Positions 13,130 to 22,853 are shown, numbered from the stretch's first letter. The stretch is 64,000 nt of DNA from NORP233 sp050186825 (GCA_050186825.1 JBFWYD010000004.1:178434-242433); one strand, 5' to 3'. Numbers and translations are program-made. The notes: a model not told the origin generated them from the sequence alone.

Positions 13130-13283
13130 GTGTCCCCGAGTCCGAGAGTCCGAGACCGAGATCGAGTCCGAGACCGCGACGGCGGCCGGGCACGGGCACG
13201 GGCACGGCCGGGCACGGGCACGCGAGGTCCCTTCGTCTCTTGACGCCTGGGCAACCACTTTCGCAACGGCCTCCCGTGCCGGC
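13130..13283. repeat. intergenic repeats: GAGTCCGAGACCG duplication and family C inverted repeat (copy 1)
   Basis: GAGTCCGAGACCG-type units recur at about 13138-13178. They are followed by GGGCACGGGCACG units (13188-13222) and, further on, TCGCAACGGCCTCCCGTGCC (13261-13280). The same order of elements occurs at 33822-33900, so this is a dispersed repeat with GGGCACG/CGTGCCC arms. Confidence 0.55.
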
Positions 13284-13302
13284 TCCGCACCGCCCCGCGC
13301 CA

Positions 13303-13821
13303 TCAGCCGACGGCGGCCAGGCGCCGCTCTCGCAGGCGGTGCTCGACGTGGATCACCGCGGCGCGCCAGGCGGTGTCGACCAGGGGCGGGCGGGGCAGGA
13401 GGCACACGCCCAGCTCGTCCTTCTCCAGGTAGGGCTCCTCGAGCGCGATCAGGAGCAGCTCCTCGTCGCCGAGGCGGACGCGGGCCGCGTGGAGCAGGAA
13501 GCCCGCGGGCATGCCCCACTGCTGCTCGAGCGGGCGCTCGGCCAGGTCGAGCGCCTCCACCTCCTCGGCGCTCAGCCGCGCGGCCTCGCGCAGGAGGCGC
13601 GCGGCCATCTCCGGCCGCCAGCTCGTGCCGAGCAGGGTCCCGTCGGCCCGGCCGAAGGCCAGGAGCGACCAGCCGTCGTGGCGCGCTCGGCGTAGGAGGA
13701 GGTTCCTGAGCGAGCGCGGCGCGCTCGTGCGCGGGTCGCGCCGGCGGTCCCAGGCGGCCGGGCGGGCCGCCCGGCGGGTCGTGCTGTGGTGCATCCGTGT
13801 GCTCCCGGCTCCTCTCGCCAT
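13303..13821 (-). CDS. hypothetical protein
   Basis: About 172 residues with no recognised domain. The N-terminal 35 residues are very Arg-rich. The rest has normal protein character (LLLRRARHDGWSLLAFGRADGTLLG, then VRLGDEELLLIALEEPYLEKDELG), so the gene is probably real. ATG at 13821 is preceded by GAGGAG; an ATG at 13794 with GGGAG upstream is also possible. It is convergent with the kinase gene and divergent from thyA. Confidence 0.55.
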   Translation of the reverse strand: MARGAGSTRMHHSTTRRAARPAAWDRRRDPRTSAPRSLRNLLLRRARHDGWSLLAFGRADGTLLGTSWRPEMAARLLREAARLSAEEVEALDLAERPLEQQWGMPAGFLLHAARVRLGDEELLLIALEEPYLEKDELGVCLLPRPPLVDTAWRAAVIHVEHRLRERRLAAVG

Positions 13822-14113
13822 CTCGCTCCTCGCCTTCACAACCCGCGTGCCGGCCATCCGCTCGTCACAACGCTCGACGCGCCGTCGCGCGCGAGGCGAG
13901 CGACGACGACCCACGGTCAACTCGTCCAGCGCGGTCGGCGGGGCCGTGCCGCGGGCGCCCGCGAATGGATCGTGCGGCGCCGGGTCTCCGCGGCACCCTC
14001 CTCCGACCACCGACCGCCCGCCGACACCATCCTGGGCGAGATCTCCGCGCGCGGGACGTCACGGGTCTCACGTCGGCATCGCCTGGTAGCCTGCCGGCCG
14101 CAGCGGAGGCGAC

Positions 14114-14908
14114 ATGCGGGCTTACCTCGACTTGCTCCAGCTCCTCCTCGACCAGGGGGTCGAGAAGCGGGACCGGACCGGCACGGGCACCCTCAGCCGC
14201 TTCGGGCATCAGCTGAGGTTCGACCTGCGCGAGGGCTTCCCCCTGGTCACGACCAAGCAGGTCCACCTCAAGTCGGTGATCGCCGAGCTGCTGTGGTTCA
14301 TCGCCGGCGAGACCAACGTCCGCTCGCTCCAGGCCCAGGGCGTCCGCATCTGGAACGAGTGGGCCGACGCCGAGGGCGAGCTGGGCCCCGTCTACGGGCG
14401 CCAGTGGCGCTCCTGGCCGACCCCCGGAGGCGGCGCGATCGACCAGCTCGCGCAGGTGATCGAGGCCATCCGCACCGAGCCGGACTCGCGCCGCCTGATC
14501 GTCTCCGCCTGGAACGTGGGCGAGCTCGAGAAGATGGCGCTCCCCCCCTGCCACCTCCTGTTCCAGTTCTACGTGGCCGAGGGGCGGCTCAGCTGCCAGC
14601 TCTACCAGCGCAGCGCGGACGTGTTCCTCGGGGTGCCCTTCAACATCGCCAGCTACGCGCTGCTGACCCAGATGGTCGCGCAGGTCACCGGCCTCGAGCC
14701 GGGCGACTTCGTGCACACCTTCGGCGACGTGCACCTCTACCTGAACCACGTCGAGCAGGCCCGGCTCCAGCTCACGCGCGAGCCCCGGCCGCTGCCCACG
14801 CTCCAGCTCGACCCGAGCGTGACCGACCTGTTCGCCTTCCGCGCCGAGCACATCCGGGTCGAGGGCTACCAGCCGCACCCCAAGATCCGCGCCCAGGTCG
14901 CGGTCTAG
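14114..14908 (+). CDS. thyA: thymidylate synthase
   Basis: ThyA makes dTMP from dUMP using methylenetetrahydrofolate. The 264 residues equal the E. coli length and cover the family end to end: RDRTGTGTLSRFGHQLRFDL, GPVYGRQWRSW, the catalytic cysteine in LPPCHLLFQFYV, QRSADVFLGVPFNIASYALL, and the C-terminal HPKIRAQVAV. The ATG follows GGAGGCGAC. It is followed after 11 bp by the DHFR gene, the usual partner because ThyA produces dihydrofolate. A TAGCCT -10-like box lies at 14087-14092. Confidence 0.97.
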   Translation: MRAYLDLLQLLLDQGVEKRDRTGTGTLSRFGHQLRFDLREGFPLVTTKQVHLKSVIAELLWFIAGETNVRSLQAQGVRIWNEWADAEGELGPVYGRQWRSWPTPGGGAIDQLAQVIEAIRTEPDSRRLIVSAWNVGELEKMALPPCHLLFQFYVAEGRLSCQLYQRSADVFLGVPFNIASYALLTQMVAQVTGLEPGDFVHTFGDVHLYLNHVEQARLQLTREPRPLPTLQLDPSVTDLFAFRAEHIRVEGYQPHPKIRAQVAV

Positions 14909-14919
14909 GCGCGGGGGGC

Positions 14920-15903
14920 GTGGCGGTCGCCGGGGCCGAGGTCGTGCTGGTCGCGGCGGCGGCCGAGAACGGGGTGATCGGGCGCGAGGGCGACTTGCCC
15001 TGGCGCCTGCCCGAGGACCTGCGCCGCTTCAAGCAGCTGACCCTCGGGCATCCCATGGTCATGGGGCGCAAGACCTGGGAGTCGATCGGGCGCCGGCCCC
15101 TGCCGCGGCGGCCGACCCTGGTGCTCACCCGCGACGCCGACTACCCGCTCCCAGACGGTGTGGCGCGCGCCGCCGACATCCAGGTCGCCCTGGAGCTCGC
15201 CGCCGGGCTCGGCCCCTCGCCCGTGTTCGTGGCCGGGGGCGAGGGGGTCTACCGCGCCGCGCTGCCGCACGCGGACCGCGTCGAGCTGACCCGCGTCCAC
15301 GCCGAGGTCGAGGGCGACGCGCGCTTCCCCCTCGAGGAGCTCGCCGCCGGCTGGCGCTGCCGGGACCGCGCGCGCCACGAGGCCGACGAGCGCCACCCCC
15401 ACCCCTTCAGCTTCGAGACCTGGGTCCGCGCCACGCCCGCCGACCACCCGCGCGAGCGGCACGGGGAGAGCTGGCACACCCTCGCGCGCGAGGCGCTCGA
15501 CGACGAGGGCCAGGCGCTACTCCACGCGCTCGCCGCGCCGCCCGTGGACCTGCGCGAGTGGGTGCTCGCCCTCGAGCGCTGGGGCGACGAGGTGTGCGCC
15601 GTGGCCGCGCTGGCCAGCGGGCGCCTGCTCGCGGAGCGCGGCGTCCACGGCCCCGAGGTGCCCACCCCCGAGGCCATGGCCGCGACCGAGCTCCTCCTGC
15701 GCCATCCCGGGCCGACCGTCGAGCGCGAGGCCCGTCGCGCCTGGACCGAGGGCTCCGGCTGGGGGCTCGAGGTCGAGTGGTCCGACCTCGCCTGCGAGGT
15801 CGCCTGGCGCGCCCACAACGTGTGCGGCGCCGAGCAGACCTGGGAGCGCCTGCGCGACGCCCTCCTGCCCTGGCTCGCGCGCCGGCACGCGCGCGAGCCC
15901 TAG
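14920..15903 (+). CDS. folA: dihydrofolate reductase with an unusual C-terminal extension
   Basis: Residues 1 to about 170 are a DHFR: AAAENGVIGREGDLPWRLPE, the HPMVMGRKTWESIGRRPLP segment, and VFVAGGEGVYRAALPHADRV. It reduces dihydrofolate made by ThyA. The protein continues for about 155 more residues with an alpha-helical domain (REWVLALERWGDEV, then TELLLRHPG, ending LARRHAREP). That domain is not part of normal DHFRs, which are about 160-170 aa. A similar module ends the TPR-TerB protein at 47728-49512. The start is taken as GTG 14920, just upstream of the first DHFR strand. There is no stop codon or frameshift between the domains. Confidence 0.88.
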   Translation: MAVAGAEVVLVAAAAENGVIGREGDLPWRLPEDLRRFKQLTLGHPMVMGRKTWESIGRRPLPRRPTLVLTRDADYPLPDGVARAADIQVALELAAGLGPSPVFVAGGEGVYRAALPHADRVELTRVHAEVEGDARFPLEELAAGWRCRDRARHEADERHPHPFSFETWVRATPADHPRERHGESWHTLAREALDDEGQALLHALAAPPVDLREWVLALERWGDEVCAVAALASGRLLAERGVHGPEVPTPEAMAATELLLRHPGPTVEREARRAWTEGSGWGLEVEWSDLACEVAWRAHNVCGAEQTWERLRDALLPWLARRHAREP

Positions 15904-15906
15904 GCC

Positions 15907-15990
15907 GCCAGCCCACGATTCCGAGGGGTCACGCGACCGTGTCTCGCACGTCGAGTCGCCAGGCGTGTGACCCCTCGGAATCGCGGCCTG
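15907..15990. repeat. family A palindromic repeat, copy 1
   Basis: CGATTCCGAGGGGTCAC at 15916-15932 is perfectly complementary to 15967-15983. The 34-nt centre keeps the GTC-GCCAGGCGT element found in the other copies. It starts 12 nt after the folA stop. Confidence 0.85.
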
Positions 15991-16097
15991 ACGACCGCCC
16001 TCCACCCCCTCCGGCCCGCTGGAAAAGGCCACGCCCACGGAGGCGGGCTGGCGTCCGCCCCGGGCGCTACCGTGCTGGCCCTGCCGAGGAGGCCCGC

Positions 16098-17516
16098 ATG
16101 GAGTCCCCCCCGTCCGCCCCGACCTCCGCGCCTGGCCCTGCGCCGGCGCGGGACGGCGCCGAGCCGCAACCCGTCCCCGCCTGGCTGATGGTCACGGGCG
16201 TCCTGCTCGTGGTCGGGCTCCTGACCGCCGGGATCGCCAGCGTCGACCTCAGCCCCAGCCTGAGGCACCTCGACGTGACCCTGCTGACCGGCGCCGAGGA
16301 GGGTCACTACCACCACGTCGGCCAGCGCCTGGCCCGGCTGGCCGAGGACCAGGGCGGCGTCGTGCGCGTGGTCGCGACCGCGGGCACCCTCGAGAACGTC
16401 GAGCGCCTCGTGACCCACGCCCGCTCGCCTACGGTCCAGTTCGCCCTCGTGCAGGACGGGCTGGCCTGGACCGCCGAGCAGCGCCAGACCCTCGAGCTCG
16501 TGGCGCGCCTCCCCAGCGGCGAGACCGTGTTCTTCCTCGGCAAGGACGTGGCCCGCTTCCAGCGGCTGGCCGACCTGCGCGGCAAGGCGATCGGGATCGG
16601 GCCCGCCGGGAGCGGGACCGCGCAGCTCGCCCGTCAGGTGCTGAGCGGGCCCGGCTTCGACGCGCTCGGCCTGCGCCTCGAGAACCACCCGCTCAAGGAG
16701 CAGCTCGAGCTGCTCGAGCAGGGCAAGCTCGAGCTGGGCGTGGTCGTGATCGCGGAGGACGCCGCCCTGATCGCCGACGCCGTGTGCGCGCGCGGGCTCT
16801 CGATCGCGAGCTTTCCCGAGGTGCGCGCCCTGGCGCGGCGGCTGCCCTTCCTGCGGGCCGGCCAGATCGTCGCCGGGCAGCTCGACCCCGTCCGCCTGCT
16901 CCCCGCCAGCGACCGCGAGGTGCTCCAGGTCGACACGCTCGTGTGCGGCGACGGGAGCGCGCGCCGCGCCGACACGGTGGCCCTGCTCTCGCTGCTCGAG
17001 GACGCCTACCCCGGGCTCATGCGCCACGACCAGTCGCAGCGGGCCGGCGGCCTGCGCCGCAGCAAGGTGGCCGAGGACTACTTCGAGCGCGGCGGCCCCG
17101 ACCTCCTCGACCGCTACCTGCCGCGCCTGGCCAACTGGGTGCCGCTCAGCAACCTGATCCACATCGTGATGGCCGTGAGCATCCTGTTCAACCTGATGGG
17201 CGCGGGCAACCGCTTCGCCCTCTGGCGCATCGACGCCGGGCGCGTCGCCCTCGAGGCGCGCTGGACCGCGCTGTTCGGCGCGAAGAGCACCCCCGACGAG
17301 CTGGGGCGCCGCGACCCCGAGGAGCTGCGCGCGGGCCTCGCCGAGGCCGCCGCGCTGGCCGACGAGCTCCAGGTCCTCAAGGAGCGCTGCCGCAAGCTCT
17401 CGGTCTCGGTGCTCGTCCCCATGGGGCAGGAGCTGGCGTATCGCTATCAGGAGTCGCTGATCAACCAGCGCCTGGCCGCCCTGCGCCACCTCCTGGCCCG
17501 CGCGGCGGCGGCCTGA
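16098..17516 (+). CDS. TAXI-family (TRAP transporter receptor-like) membrane-anchored protein
   Basis: A 472-residue protein with a Pro-rich cytoplasmic N-terminus, one membrane helix at about 34-52 (LMVTGVLLVVGLLTAGIAS), and a periplasmic-binding-protein-like domain. The domain begins VTLLTGAEEGHYHHVGQRLARL and continues with LRGKAIGIGPAGSGTAQLARQVL, typical of TAXI/NMT1-like receptors. A second helix lies near residues 352-368 (LIHIVMAVSILFNLMGAG), followed by a charged helical tail. No TRAP permease subunits are adjacent, so transport is unproven; the second helix suggests a sensor. ATG at 16098 follows GAGGAGG. Confidence 0.8.
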   Translation: MESPPSAPTSAPGPAPARDGAEPQPVPAWLMVTGVLLVVGLLTAGIASVDLSPSLRHLDVTLLTGAEEGHYHHVGQRLARLAEDQGGVVRVVATAGTLENVERLVTHARSPTVQFALVQDGLAWTAEQRQTLELVARLPSGETVFFLGKDVARFQRLADLRGKAIGIGPAGSGTAQLARQVLSGPGFDALGLRLENHPLKEQLELLEQGKLELGVVVIAEDAALIADAVCARGLSIASFPEVRALARRLPFLRAGQIVAGQLDPVRLLPASDREVLQVDTLVCGDGSARRADTVALLSLLEDAYPGLMRHDQSQRAGGLRRSKVAEDYFERGGPDLLDRYLPRLANWVPLSNLIHIVMAVSILFNLMGAGNRFALWRIDAGRVALEARWTALFGAKSTPDELGRRDPEELRAGLAEAAALADELQVLKERCRKLSVSVLVPMGQELAYRYQESLINQRLAALRHLLARAAAA

Positions 17517-17544
17517 CCGCGCCAACCCCGAGGCCGCAGGGTCG

Positions 17545-17745
17545 TCGGTAGCCAGAAACACGGAATAGGAACAGCAATGCCAACAGGGAATGGTCCCCAT
17601 GCCTCCGTTTCCTGTTCCCGGTTGCTGTTGCTGTTCCGTGTTCCTCCCCAGCCCCAGGCAAGTGCCACGCGCACGTCGTCCTCGCCATTCCGAAGGCTGC
17701 ACGGAGCTTCGCTCTCAGATCGAATGGGTAGCGCCGTGACAGCGA
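17545..17745. repeat. family B long inverted repeat, copy 1
   Basis: Left arm 17562-17590 begins GGAATAGGAACAGCAATG and is largely complementary to 17615-17644, which ends with GTTGCTGTTCCGTGTTCC. Upstream is the conserved AGCCAGAAACAC. Downstream 17694-17745 repeats the 3' flank of copy 3 (GGCTGCACGGAG...CTTCGCTCTCAGATC). It lies directly after a stop codon. Confidence 0.85.
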
Positions 17746-17814
17746 GTCGGCGCTGGCCTCGGGTTGACGCGGGCGCCCCCCTGCCCCGAGACTGAGCGGC
17801 TTCGGGGAGGACCC

Positions 17815-20310
17815 ATGAACCATCGCGCCGCCCTCGCGGGCGTCCTCGCCTTCGGCGCCGCCGGCGTCGCGCTCGCGCTCCCGCTCCTGCCGCCGCGGGC
17901 GCTCCCTTGCCTCGACGTCGGGATCCCGCCCGGGTTGCCCTTCGAGTGGGAGCAGCCCTTCCGCGTCCCGACCGAGTCGCTCTACCTCAAGCCGCGCGAG
18001 CAGGAGCTCGACCCCTCGGCCACCCGGGTGCGCCAGGTCCAGGGGGGGAGCTCGCGGCCCCGGGTCTACACCGAGAAGACCACGGCCATGGCCTACGCCC
18101 GCGTGACCACGGTCGACATCCTGAACCACTTCGACTGGCAGGAGGGCCCGCAGAGCGACCTGGTCAAGCGCCCCACCGGCGGGCGCGTGCCCACGGGCGG
18201 GACCGTGGGGCCCGAGGTCGCTGCGCCCTACCCGCCGCCGATCCCCCTCGACCTCTACTGGGTCAGCTTCGCCACCTGGCTGCGCGAGAACCTGCATCCG
18301 AACCAGGTCTCCGACGCCGAGTCGATCGAGCGCCTGGTCGAGATCGGCTTCCCCGCGCTGTGCGTGCTCAACGACGTGAGCCAGACGCCGGTCGGCAAGA
18401 TGTCCAACGGCGGGAGCGGCTACGTGGTCAACGCGGCCACGGCCAAGACCCGCCTCGAGCGCTGGCTGAAGGTGCTCGCCAAGCGCGTCGGCCCGCTGCC
18501 AGGGCCCAAGCCCCACGCCGCGGCCGACCCCAAGGACCCCGAGCGCTCGATGCTGCTGCGCCTCGCGGCCGAGGACCTCGCGGGCGGCTACGCCAGCTCG
18601 GTGGACGGGACCTACGCGGGTCGCCTGCTCTCGCTGCCGGCCGGCGAGGGGCTCTCGCTCCTGCTCGAGTACGCGCGCCCCAGCGTGCACACCCTCCTGC
18701 TCCGCAACGCGGCCTCGCTGCTGGGCGCCTACCCGCGTCCCGAGGCGCGCGCGGCGCTGATCGAGGTGGTCAAGAACGCCAAGGACGACGTGGCCCGGCT
18801 GCGCGCCTACATGGCCCTGGCCCGGATGGGCTCGCCCGAGGCGCAGCGCGCCGCGGTCGAGCGGCTCAAGGACGTGTCCCCGCAGGCAGGCGTGCACGTG
18901 CTCGGGCTGCTGCGCGCGCCCGAGGGCGTGAAGCACGCGCTGCAGATGCTCGGCAAGGGCGACGTCGAGGACAAGCTGGTCGCGATCCGCGCGCTCGGGC
19001 GCATCGGCGACGGCGACAAGAAGGTGCTCAAGGCGCTGGAGCGCACCTTCGCGAACGTGGCCAAGGCCGACCCGAAGAAGCTCTACGAGGTCCCGGCCTG
19101 GCGCGCGGACAACCCCGACCCCGTGACCGTGCGCCAGGAGACCCTCGGGCAGCTGTGCCTGGTCGCCCTGGGGCGGCTCGGGGACGAGGGCGCGCGCAAG
19201 AAGGTGTGGCAGCTCCTCGACCGCGACCCGCAGGCCGCCGCGGGCCCGAACGCGCGGCCGAGCTTCAACCGCGACGCCGTGGCCGCGCCCGGGACCTTCG
19301 GCGCGTTCACGGTGCCGACCCTGGCCTTCCTGGTCGAGAGCCTGCCGCTCATGGGCGACGGGGCCAAGCCCTACCTGGAGCGCGCGCTCAAGGACAAGGT
19401 GTGCGACGTGGGGCTGCGGCTCGCGGCCTGGCGCGGGCTCGACGCGCTCAAGGGGAGCACCCCCGAGCTGGTGGTCGAGCTGACCAAGGACGAGCAGGCC
19501 GCGGTGCGCGCCGAGGCGCTCGGGCGCTGGGCCGACGTCGACCAGGCCAAGGCCCTCGAGCGCGCCTCGAGCGTGCTCACGAGCTACAACAGCCTGGCCT
19601 GGAGCGGCTCGATCGAGGTGATCGCGGCCGCCGACCTGCTCGGCCGCGCCGGCAACTCGGCCACGCTCCCGCGCCCGGCCACCGTGATCAAGCGCGGCGC
19701 CATGCTGCGCGACCAGCCCGACCCCAAGGGCAAGCTCGTGGTCGCGGTCCCGATCGCGCGCGTCACGGTCCGCGGCGAGCCCAAGGGCGGCTGGGTCCAG
19801 GCCACCTACGAGTCGCGCGGCACCACCCACGAGGGCTGGATCGAGGTCAGCTTCCTCCAGATGGAGGGCGGCTCGCCCGCGGCGCTCCTGGGCAAGGCCC
19901 TCGCGCAGGCCAAGCGCCCCAAGGCCCAGGGCCCCGGCCCCAAGCCCCTGATCAACGGCAACCCCACCCTCGAGGTCGCCTATCCGGTGGCCGAGGCGGT
20001 AGCCCGCGCCCTGGGCCGCTTCGACGTCAAGGAGAGCCGCGAGGCCCTGCTCGCCTACCTGGGCGACGACTCACAGCCGGCCAGCGCGCGCGGCGCGGTG
20101 GCGACCGCCCTCGCCGGCTTCAAGGCGAACAAGGAGGTCAAGCAGGGGCTGGCCAAGGCGCTCGCCGACGCGGACGGCTGGGTGCGCTACTGCGCCTTCC
20201 GCGCGCTGCGCCACCAGGGCGCCCAGGCGGCCTTCGTGGACTGGATCTTCGGCGACGCCGCGGCGCGCGAGCCCGTGGCCAAGGCGCTCGTGGAGTGGGC
20301 CGCCCGTTGA
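17815..20310 (+). CDS. exported HEAT-repeat protein with SH3-like segment
   Basis: An 831-residue protein with an N-terminal signal sequence (LAGVLAFGAAGVALALPLL). Residues 1-250 are a unique domain. Helical HEAT/PBS-lyase-type repeats follow (for example ARAALIEVVKNAKDDVARLR, then KLVAIRALGRIGDGDKKVL), interrupted near residues 625-680 by a beta-rich SH3-like stretch (MLRDQPDPKGKLVVAVP, GGWVQATYE). More HEAT repeats end the protein. It is likely a periplasmic or surface scaffold; no enzyme motif is visible. ATG 17815 follows GGGGAGG. The stop overlaps the start of the next gene (TTGA). Confidence 0.78.
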   Translation: MNHRAALAGVLAFGAAGVALALPLLPPRALPCLDVGIPPGLPFEWEQPFRVPTESLYLKPREQELDPSATRVRQVQGGSSRPRVYTEKTTAMAYARVTTVDILNHFDWQEGPQSDLVKRPTGGRVPTGGTVGPEVAAPYPPPIPLDLYWVSFATWLRENLHPNQVSDAESIERLVEIGFPALCVLNDVSQTPVGKMSNGGSGYVVNAATAKTRLERWLKVLAKRVGPLPGPKPHAAADPKDPERSMLLRLAAEDLAGGYASSVDGTYAGRLLSLPAGEGLSLLLEYARPSVHTLLLRNAASLLGAYPRPEARAALIEVVKNAKDDVARLRAYMALARMGSPEAQRAAVERLKDVSPQAGVHVLGLLRAPEGVKHALQMLGKGDVEDKLVAIRALGRIGDGDKKVLKALERTFANVAKADPKKLYEVPAWRADNPDPVTVRQETLGQLCLVALGRLGDEGARKKVWQLLDRDPQAAAGPNARPSFNRDAVAAPGTFGAFTVPTLAFLVESLPLMGDGAKPYLERALKDKVCDVGLRLAAWRGLDALKGSTPELVVELTKDEQAAVRAEALGRWADVDQAKALERASSVLTSYNSLAWSGSIEVIAAADLLGRAGNSATLPRPATVIKRGAMLRDQPDPKGKLVVAVPIARVTVRGEPKGGWVQATYESRGTTHEGWIEVSFLQMEGGSPAALLGKALAQAKRPKAQGPGPKPLINGNPTLEVAYPVAEAVARALGRFDVKESREALLAYLGDDSQPASARGAVATALAGFKANKEVKQGLAKALADADGWVRYCAFRALRHQGAQAAFVDWIFGDAAAREPVAKALVEWAAR

Positions 20311-21335
20311 GGGCCGCCCCCTCGAGGGGCGCGCTCGCGGCCGCCCTCGCGCTCTGCGCCCTGGGCTGCCCGCAGGTCGAGGGGGACGGCGGCGCGCCGC
20401 CGGCCGCCGCGGCGCCCGTGGCCAGCCGCAGCGTGGGCGGGATCCCGCTCCGGCCCGACATGATCCCGCGCGAGGCGAGCGGGCCCGCGCCGGCCGCCCT
20501 CGCGGGGCCCGTGCGGCGGGTGTGGACGGGGCTGCGCTACCCGCGCGCGCTGGCGCGCTCGCCCGAGGGGGCCCTCTACGCGATCGACAAGAGCGGCTGG
20601 CTGCGCAGCTACGCCGCCGACGGCCGGCCGCTGCGCGAGACGCGCTTGCCCGAGATCGAGCTCGGCACGCCCTCGGCCATGGCCTGGCACCCGGCGGGGA
20701 AGCTGCTCGTGGCCGACAGCCACTACGGGCGCGTGCTCGTCTACTCCGCGGGCCTCGAGCTCGAGGCCGCCTGGGGGCACCTCGGGCACGAGGCAGGCGG
20801 CTTCCTGCTCGTGACCGGGATCGCGGCCAGCGCCGACGGGCGCGTGTTCGTGAGCGACCAGGGCGACGACGTGGCGCGGATCCAGGTGTTCGGGCTCGAG
20901 GGCCGGCTCCAGTACGCGATCGGTCGCTGGGGCAGCGCGCAGGGCGAGCTGAAGCGGCCCATGAACCTCAGCGTGCGCGGGCAGGAGCTGGCCGTGGCCG
21001 ACTCGCTCAACCACCGCGTGCAGGTGTTCCACCTCGACGGCGCGCCGCTCCGGGTGCTCGGCGGGCTGGGCGAGAGCCTGGGCGAGCTCAAGTACCCCTA
21101 CGGGGTGAGCTGGGACGGCGAGGGCCGGCTGTGGGTGGCCGACTTCGGCAACCATCGCCTCCAGCTCCTCGACCGCCACGGGCGTTGCCTGCGCTACTTC
21201 CAGGGCAAGGGTCGCGCGGTGGGCGGCCTCGGCTACCCCTGGACCGTGCTGTGGGGCGGTGGGCGGCTGTTCACGACCGACGGCGCCTACGACCGCTGCT
21301 ACGAGCTCCGACCCGAGGCGCTCCCCAGCCCTTGA
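20307..21335 (+). CDS. NHL-repeat beta-propeller lipoprotein
   Basis: A 342-residue secreted protein. An N-terminal hydrophobic stretch ends CALGC, a possible but non-canonical lipobox. It is followed by about six NHL-type blades with the repeated hallmark VADSxxxRVxVF (LVADSHYGRVLVY, VSDQGDDVARIQVF, VADSLNHRVQVF, VADFGNHRLQLL). NHL propellers usually bind proteins or ligands. The start is probably TTG at 20307, sharing bases with the TGA of the HEAT gene; GTG 20295 is the alternative. The overlap implies translational coupling. Confidence 0.78.
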   Translation: MRAAPSRGALAAALALCALGCPQVEGDGGAPPAAAAPVASRSVGGIPLRPDMIPREASGPAPAALAGPVRRVWTGLRYPRALARSPEGALYAIDKSGWLRSYAADGRPLRETRLPEIELGTPSAMAWHPAGKLLVADSHYGRVLVYSAGLELEAAWGHLGHEAGGFLLVTGIAASADGRVFVSDQGDDVARIQVFGLEGRLQYAIGRWGSAQGELKRPMNLSVRGQELAVADSLNHRVQVFHLDGAPLRVLGGLGESLGELKYPYGVSWDGEGRLWVADFGNHRLQLLDRHGRCLRYFQGKGRAVGGLGYPWTVLWGGGRLFTTDGAYDRCYELRPEALPSP

Positions 21336-21546
21336 GGGGTTGGGCCAAGCCCTTGAGGGGCAAGGCTCCGCGTTCGTTTCAGGGTCCGGCTCAGGCCCAG
21401 CGTGCGGCACGTTCAGATTCGGGAATTCGAAGACGACGCATCGCGCCAGGGCGCTCCTGTCTCACGGCTTAGGCCCCCTGAGGGGCGACGCCAGGCCTGG
21501 ACAGCCAATTGCACCAGCCAGGCCCAAGATCCATCGGAGACCCTCC

Positions 21547-22794
21547 ATGAGACGCATCCACTTTCCCTTGGCCCTCATCGCCGGTTTCGCCGCCTTCGGG
21601 ATGAGCGCCTGCGGCGGCTCCGGGAGCGGCGGCCTCAGCGGCTCCGTCGTGGCCGCCAGCATGAAGGACGCGACCCGCGCCGACCTGTCGGGGCAGGAGT
21701 CCGTGTTCGTCGGCACCCTCGGCTCGGGGACGAGCTTCACCTTCCCCGCCGTGAAGGGGCAGACCTACTACATCCTCGGCCAGTTCGACGACAAGGACGA
21801 CCACGTCGTGCTCGAGTTCGCGGGCGCCGACGGGACGGGCCTCAAGTCTCGGACGATCGACCACAACCGCGCCTACGGCTACACCCACGAGGCCAAGAGC
21901 CAGCACGTGCTCGTGGTCGCGCGCCCCTACAACCCCTTCAACACGAGCCTCGGGGTCAAGAGCCTCACGATCACGGGGCGCGGGAACTTCCCGGACAACA
22001 AGGTCCACGTGAACGTCATCGTGGCCGGCAAGCACACGGGCTACGGCGCCTTCGGCGACCTGGCCAGCGTGGCCGACCGCGCGGCCTTCACTCAGGCCGT
22101 GATGGCCAAGGTCCAGACCTACTACGCCCAGACCGGGATCGCGATCACCTTCGAGGGCTTCAGCTACACCGCGGACCAGGTCAAGGCCGTCAGCCCTGGC
22201 CTGATCGGCGCCGACGACATGGCGACCTGCGCGGCCGGCGAGAGCGTCGGTGGCAACGGGATGGAGATCGTGCAGACCCAGGGCCTCGACGCCTGGGGCG
22301 CGCTCGGCTTCTCCTCGACCGACGCCAACTTCGACCGCGCGCACGGGATCGACCTGTTCCTGATCCACCACTTCACCAACGACGGCACGGTCGGGCTCAG
22401 CCCGCGCCCCGGCTTCCTGGTGGGCAACGGTCAGGACACCGCGCTGTGCGTGGCGACCTTCCTCCAGTCGGGCAAGACCCTCAGCCCGCGCACCGTGGAT
22501 CAGATCGCGCTGGTGGCGGCCCACGAGATCGGCCACTTCCTCGGCCTGCAGCACACCACGACCTTCACGCCGAACCCGCTCAAGCCGACCGAGGCGATCG
22601 ACGACGGCGTGTCGGACACCCCGAAGTGCTCGGTCCTCCAGGACTTCAACTCGGACGGTCGGGTCGGGATCGGCGACGGCTGCCCGGACGAGACGAACGT
22701 CATGTTCTATCAGTCCGACGAGAAGCTCCAGAACGTGATCACCGCCAAGCAGTCCCAGATCATGCGGAACCTGCTCAGCCTCCAGGAACACTAG
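21547..22794 (+). CDS. metzincin-type zinc metalloprotease lipoprotein
   Basis: A 415-residue lipoprotein with signal peptide and lipobox-like FGMSAC. The catalytic motif HEIGHFLGLQH at about 326-336 is the metzincin signature HExxHxxGxxH, and TNVMFY further on can supply the Met-turn. Residues 35-130 look like a beta-sandwich domain. The NSDGRVGIGDGC segment resembles a calcium-binding loop. The protein is probably secreted and anchored in the outer envelope; the substrate is unknown. ATG at 21547 follows GGAGACC. A 12-bp terminator hairpin follows the gene. Confidence 0.85.
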   Translation: MRRIHFPLALIAGFAAFGMSACGGSGSGGLSGSVVAASMKDATRADLSGQESVFVGTLGSGTSFTFPAVKGQTYYILGQFDDKDDHVVLEFAGADGTGLKSRTIDHNRAYGYTHEAKSQHVLVVARPYNPFNTSLGVKSLTITGRGNFPDNKVHVNVIVAGKHTGYGAFGDLASVADRAAFTQAVMAKVQTYYAQTGIAITFEGFSYTADQVKAVSPGLIGADDMATCAAGESVGGNGMEIVQTQGLDAWGALGFSSTDANFDRAHGIDLFLIHHFTNDGTVGLSPRPGFLVGNGQDTALCVATFLQSGKTLSPRTVDQIALVAAHEIGHFLGLQHTTTFTPNPLKPTEAIDDGVSDTPKCSVLQDFNSDGRVGIGDGCPDETNVMFYQSDEKLQNVITAKQSQIMRNLLSLQEH

Positions 22795-22819
22795 CTCGGA
22801 GTAGGCTGCGGCGACTCGA

Positions 22820-22853
22820 AGAGCGGGGCGAGCGATCGCCCCGCTCTGCGTTT
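22820..22853 (+). terminator. terminator of the metalloprotease gene
   Basis: Perfect 12-bp stem (AGAGCGGGGCGA with TCGCCCCGCTCT, 22820-22847), GCGA tetraloop, followed by GCGTTTGG. Confidence 0.8.

Noticed and set aside
13786..15903. Single 705-codon gene covering thyA and folA regions
   Set aside because: Only the part from 14920 matches DHFR; the earlier part is an out-of-frame reading of thyA.
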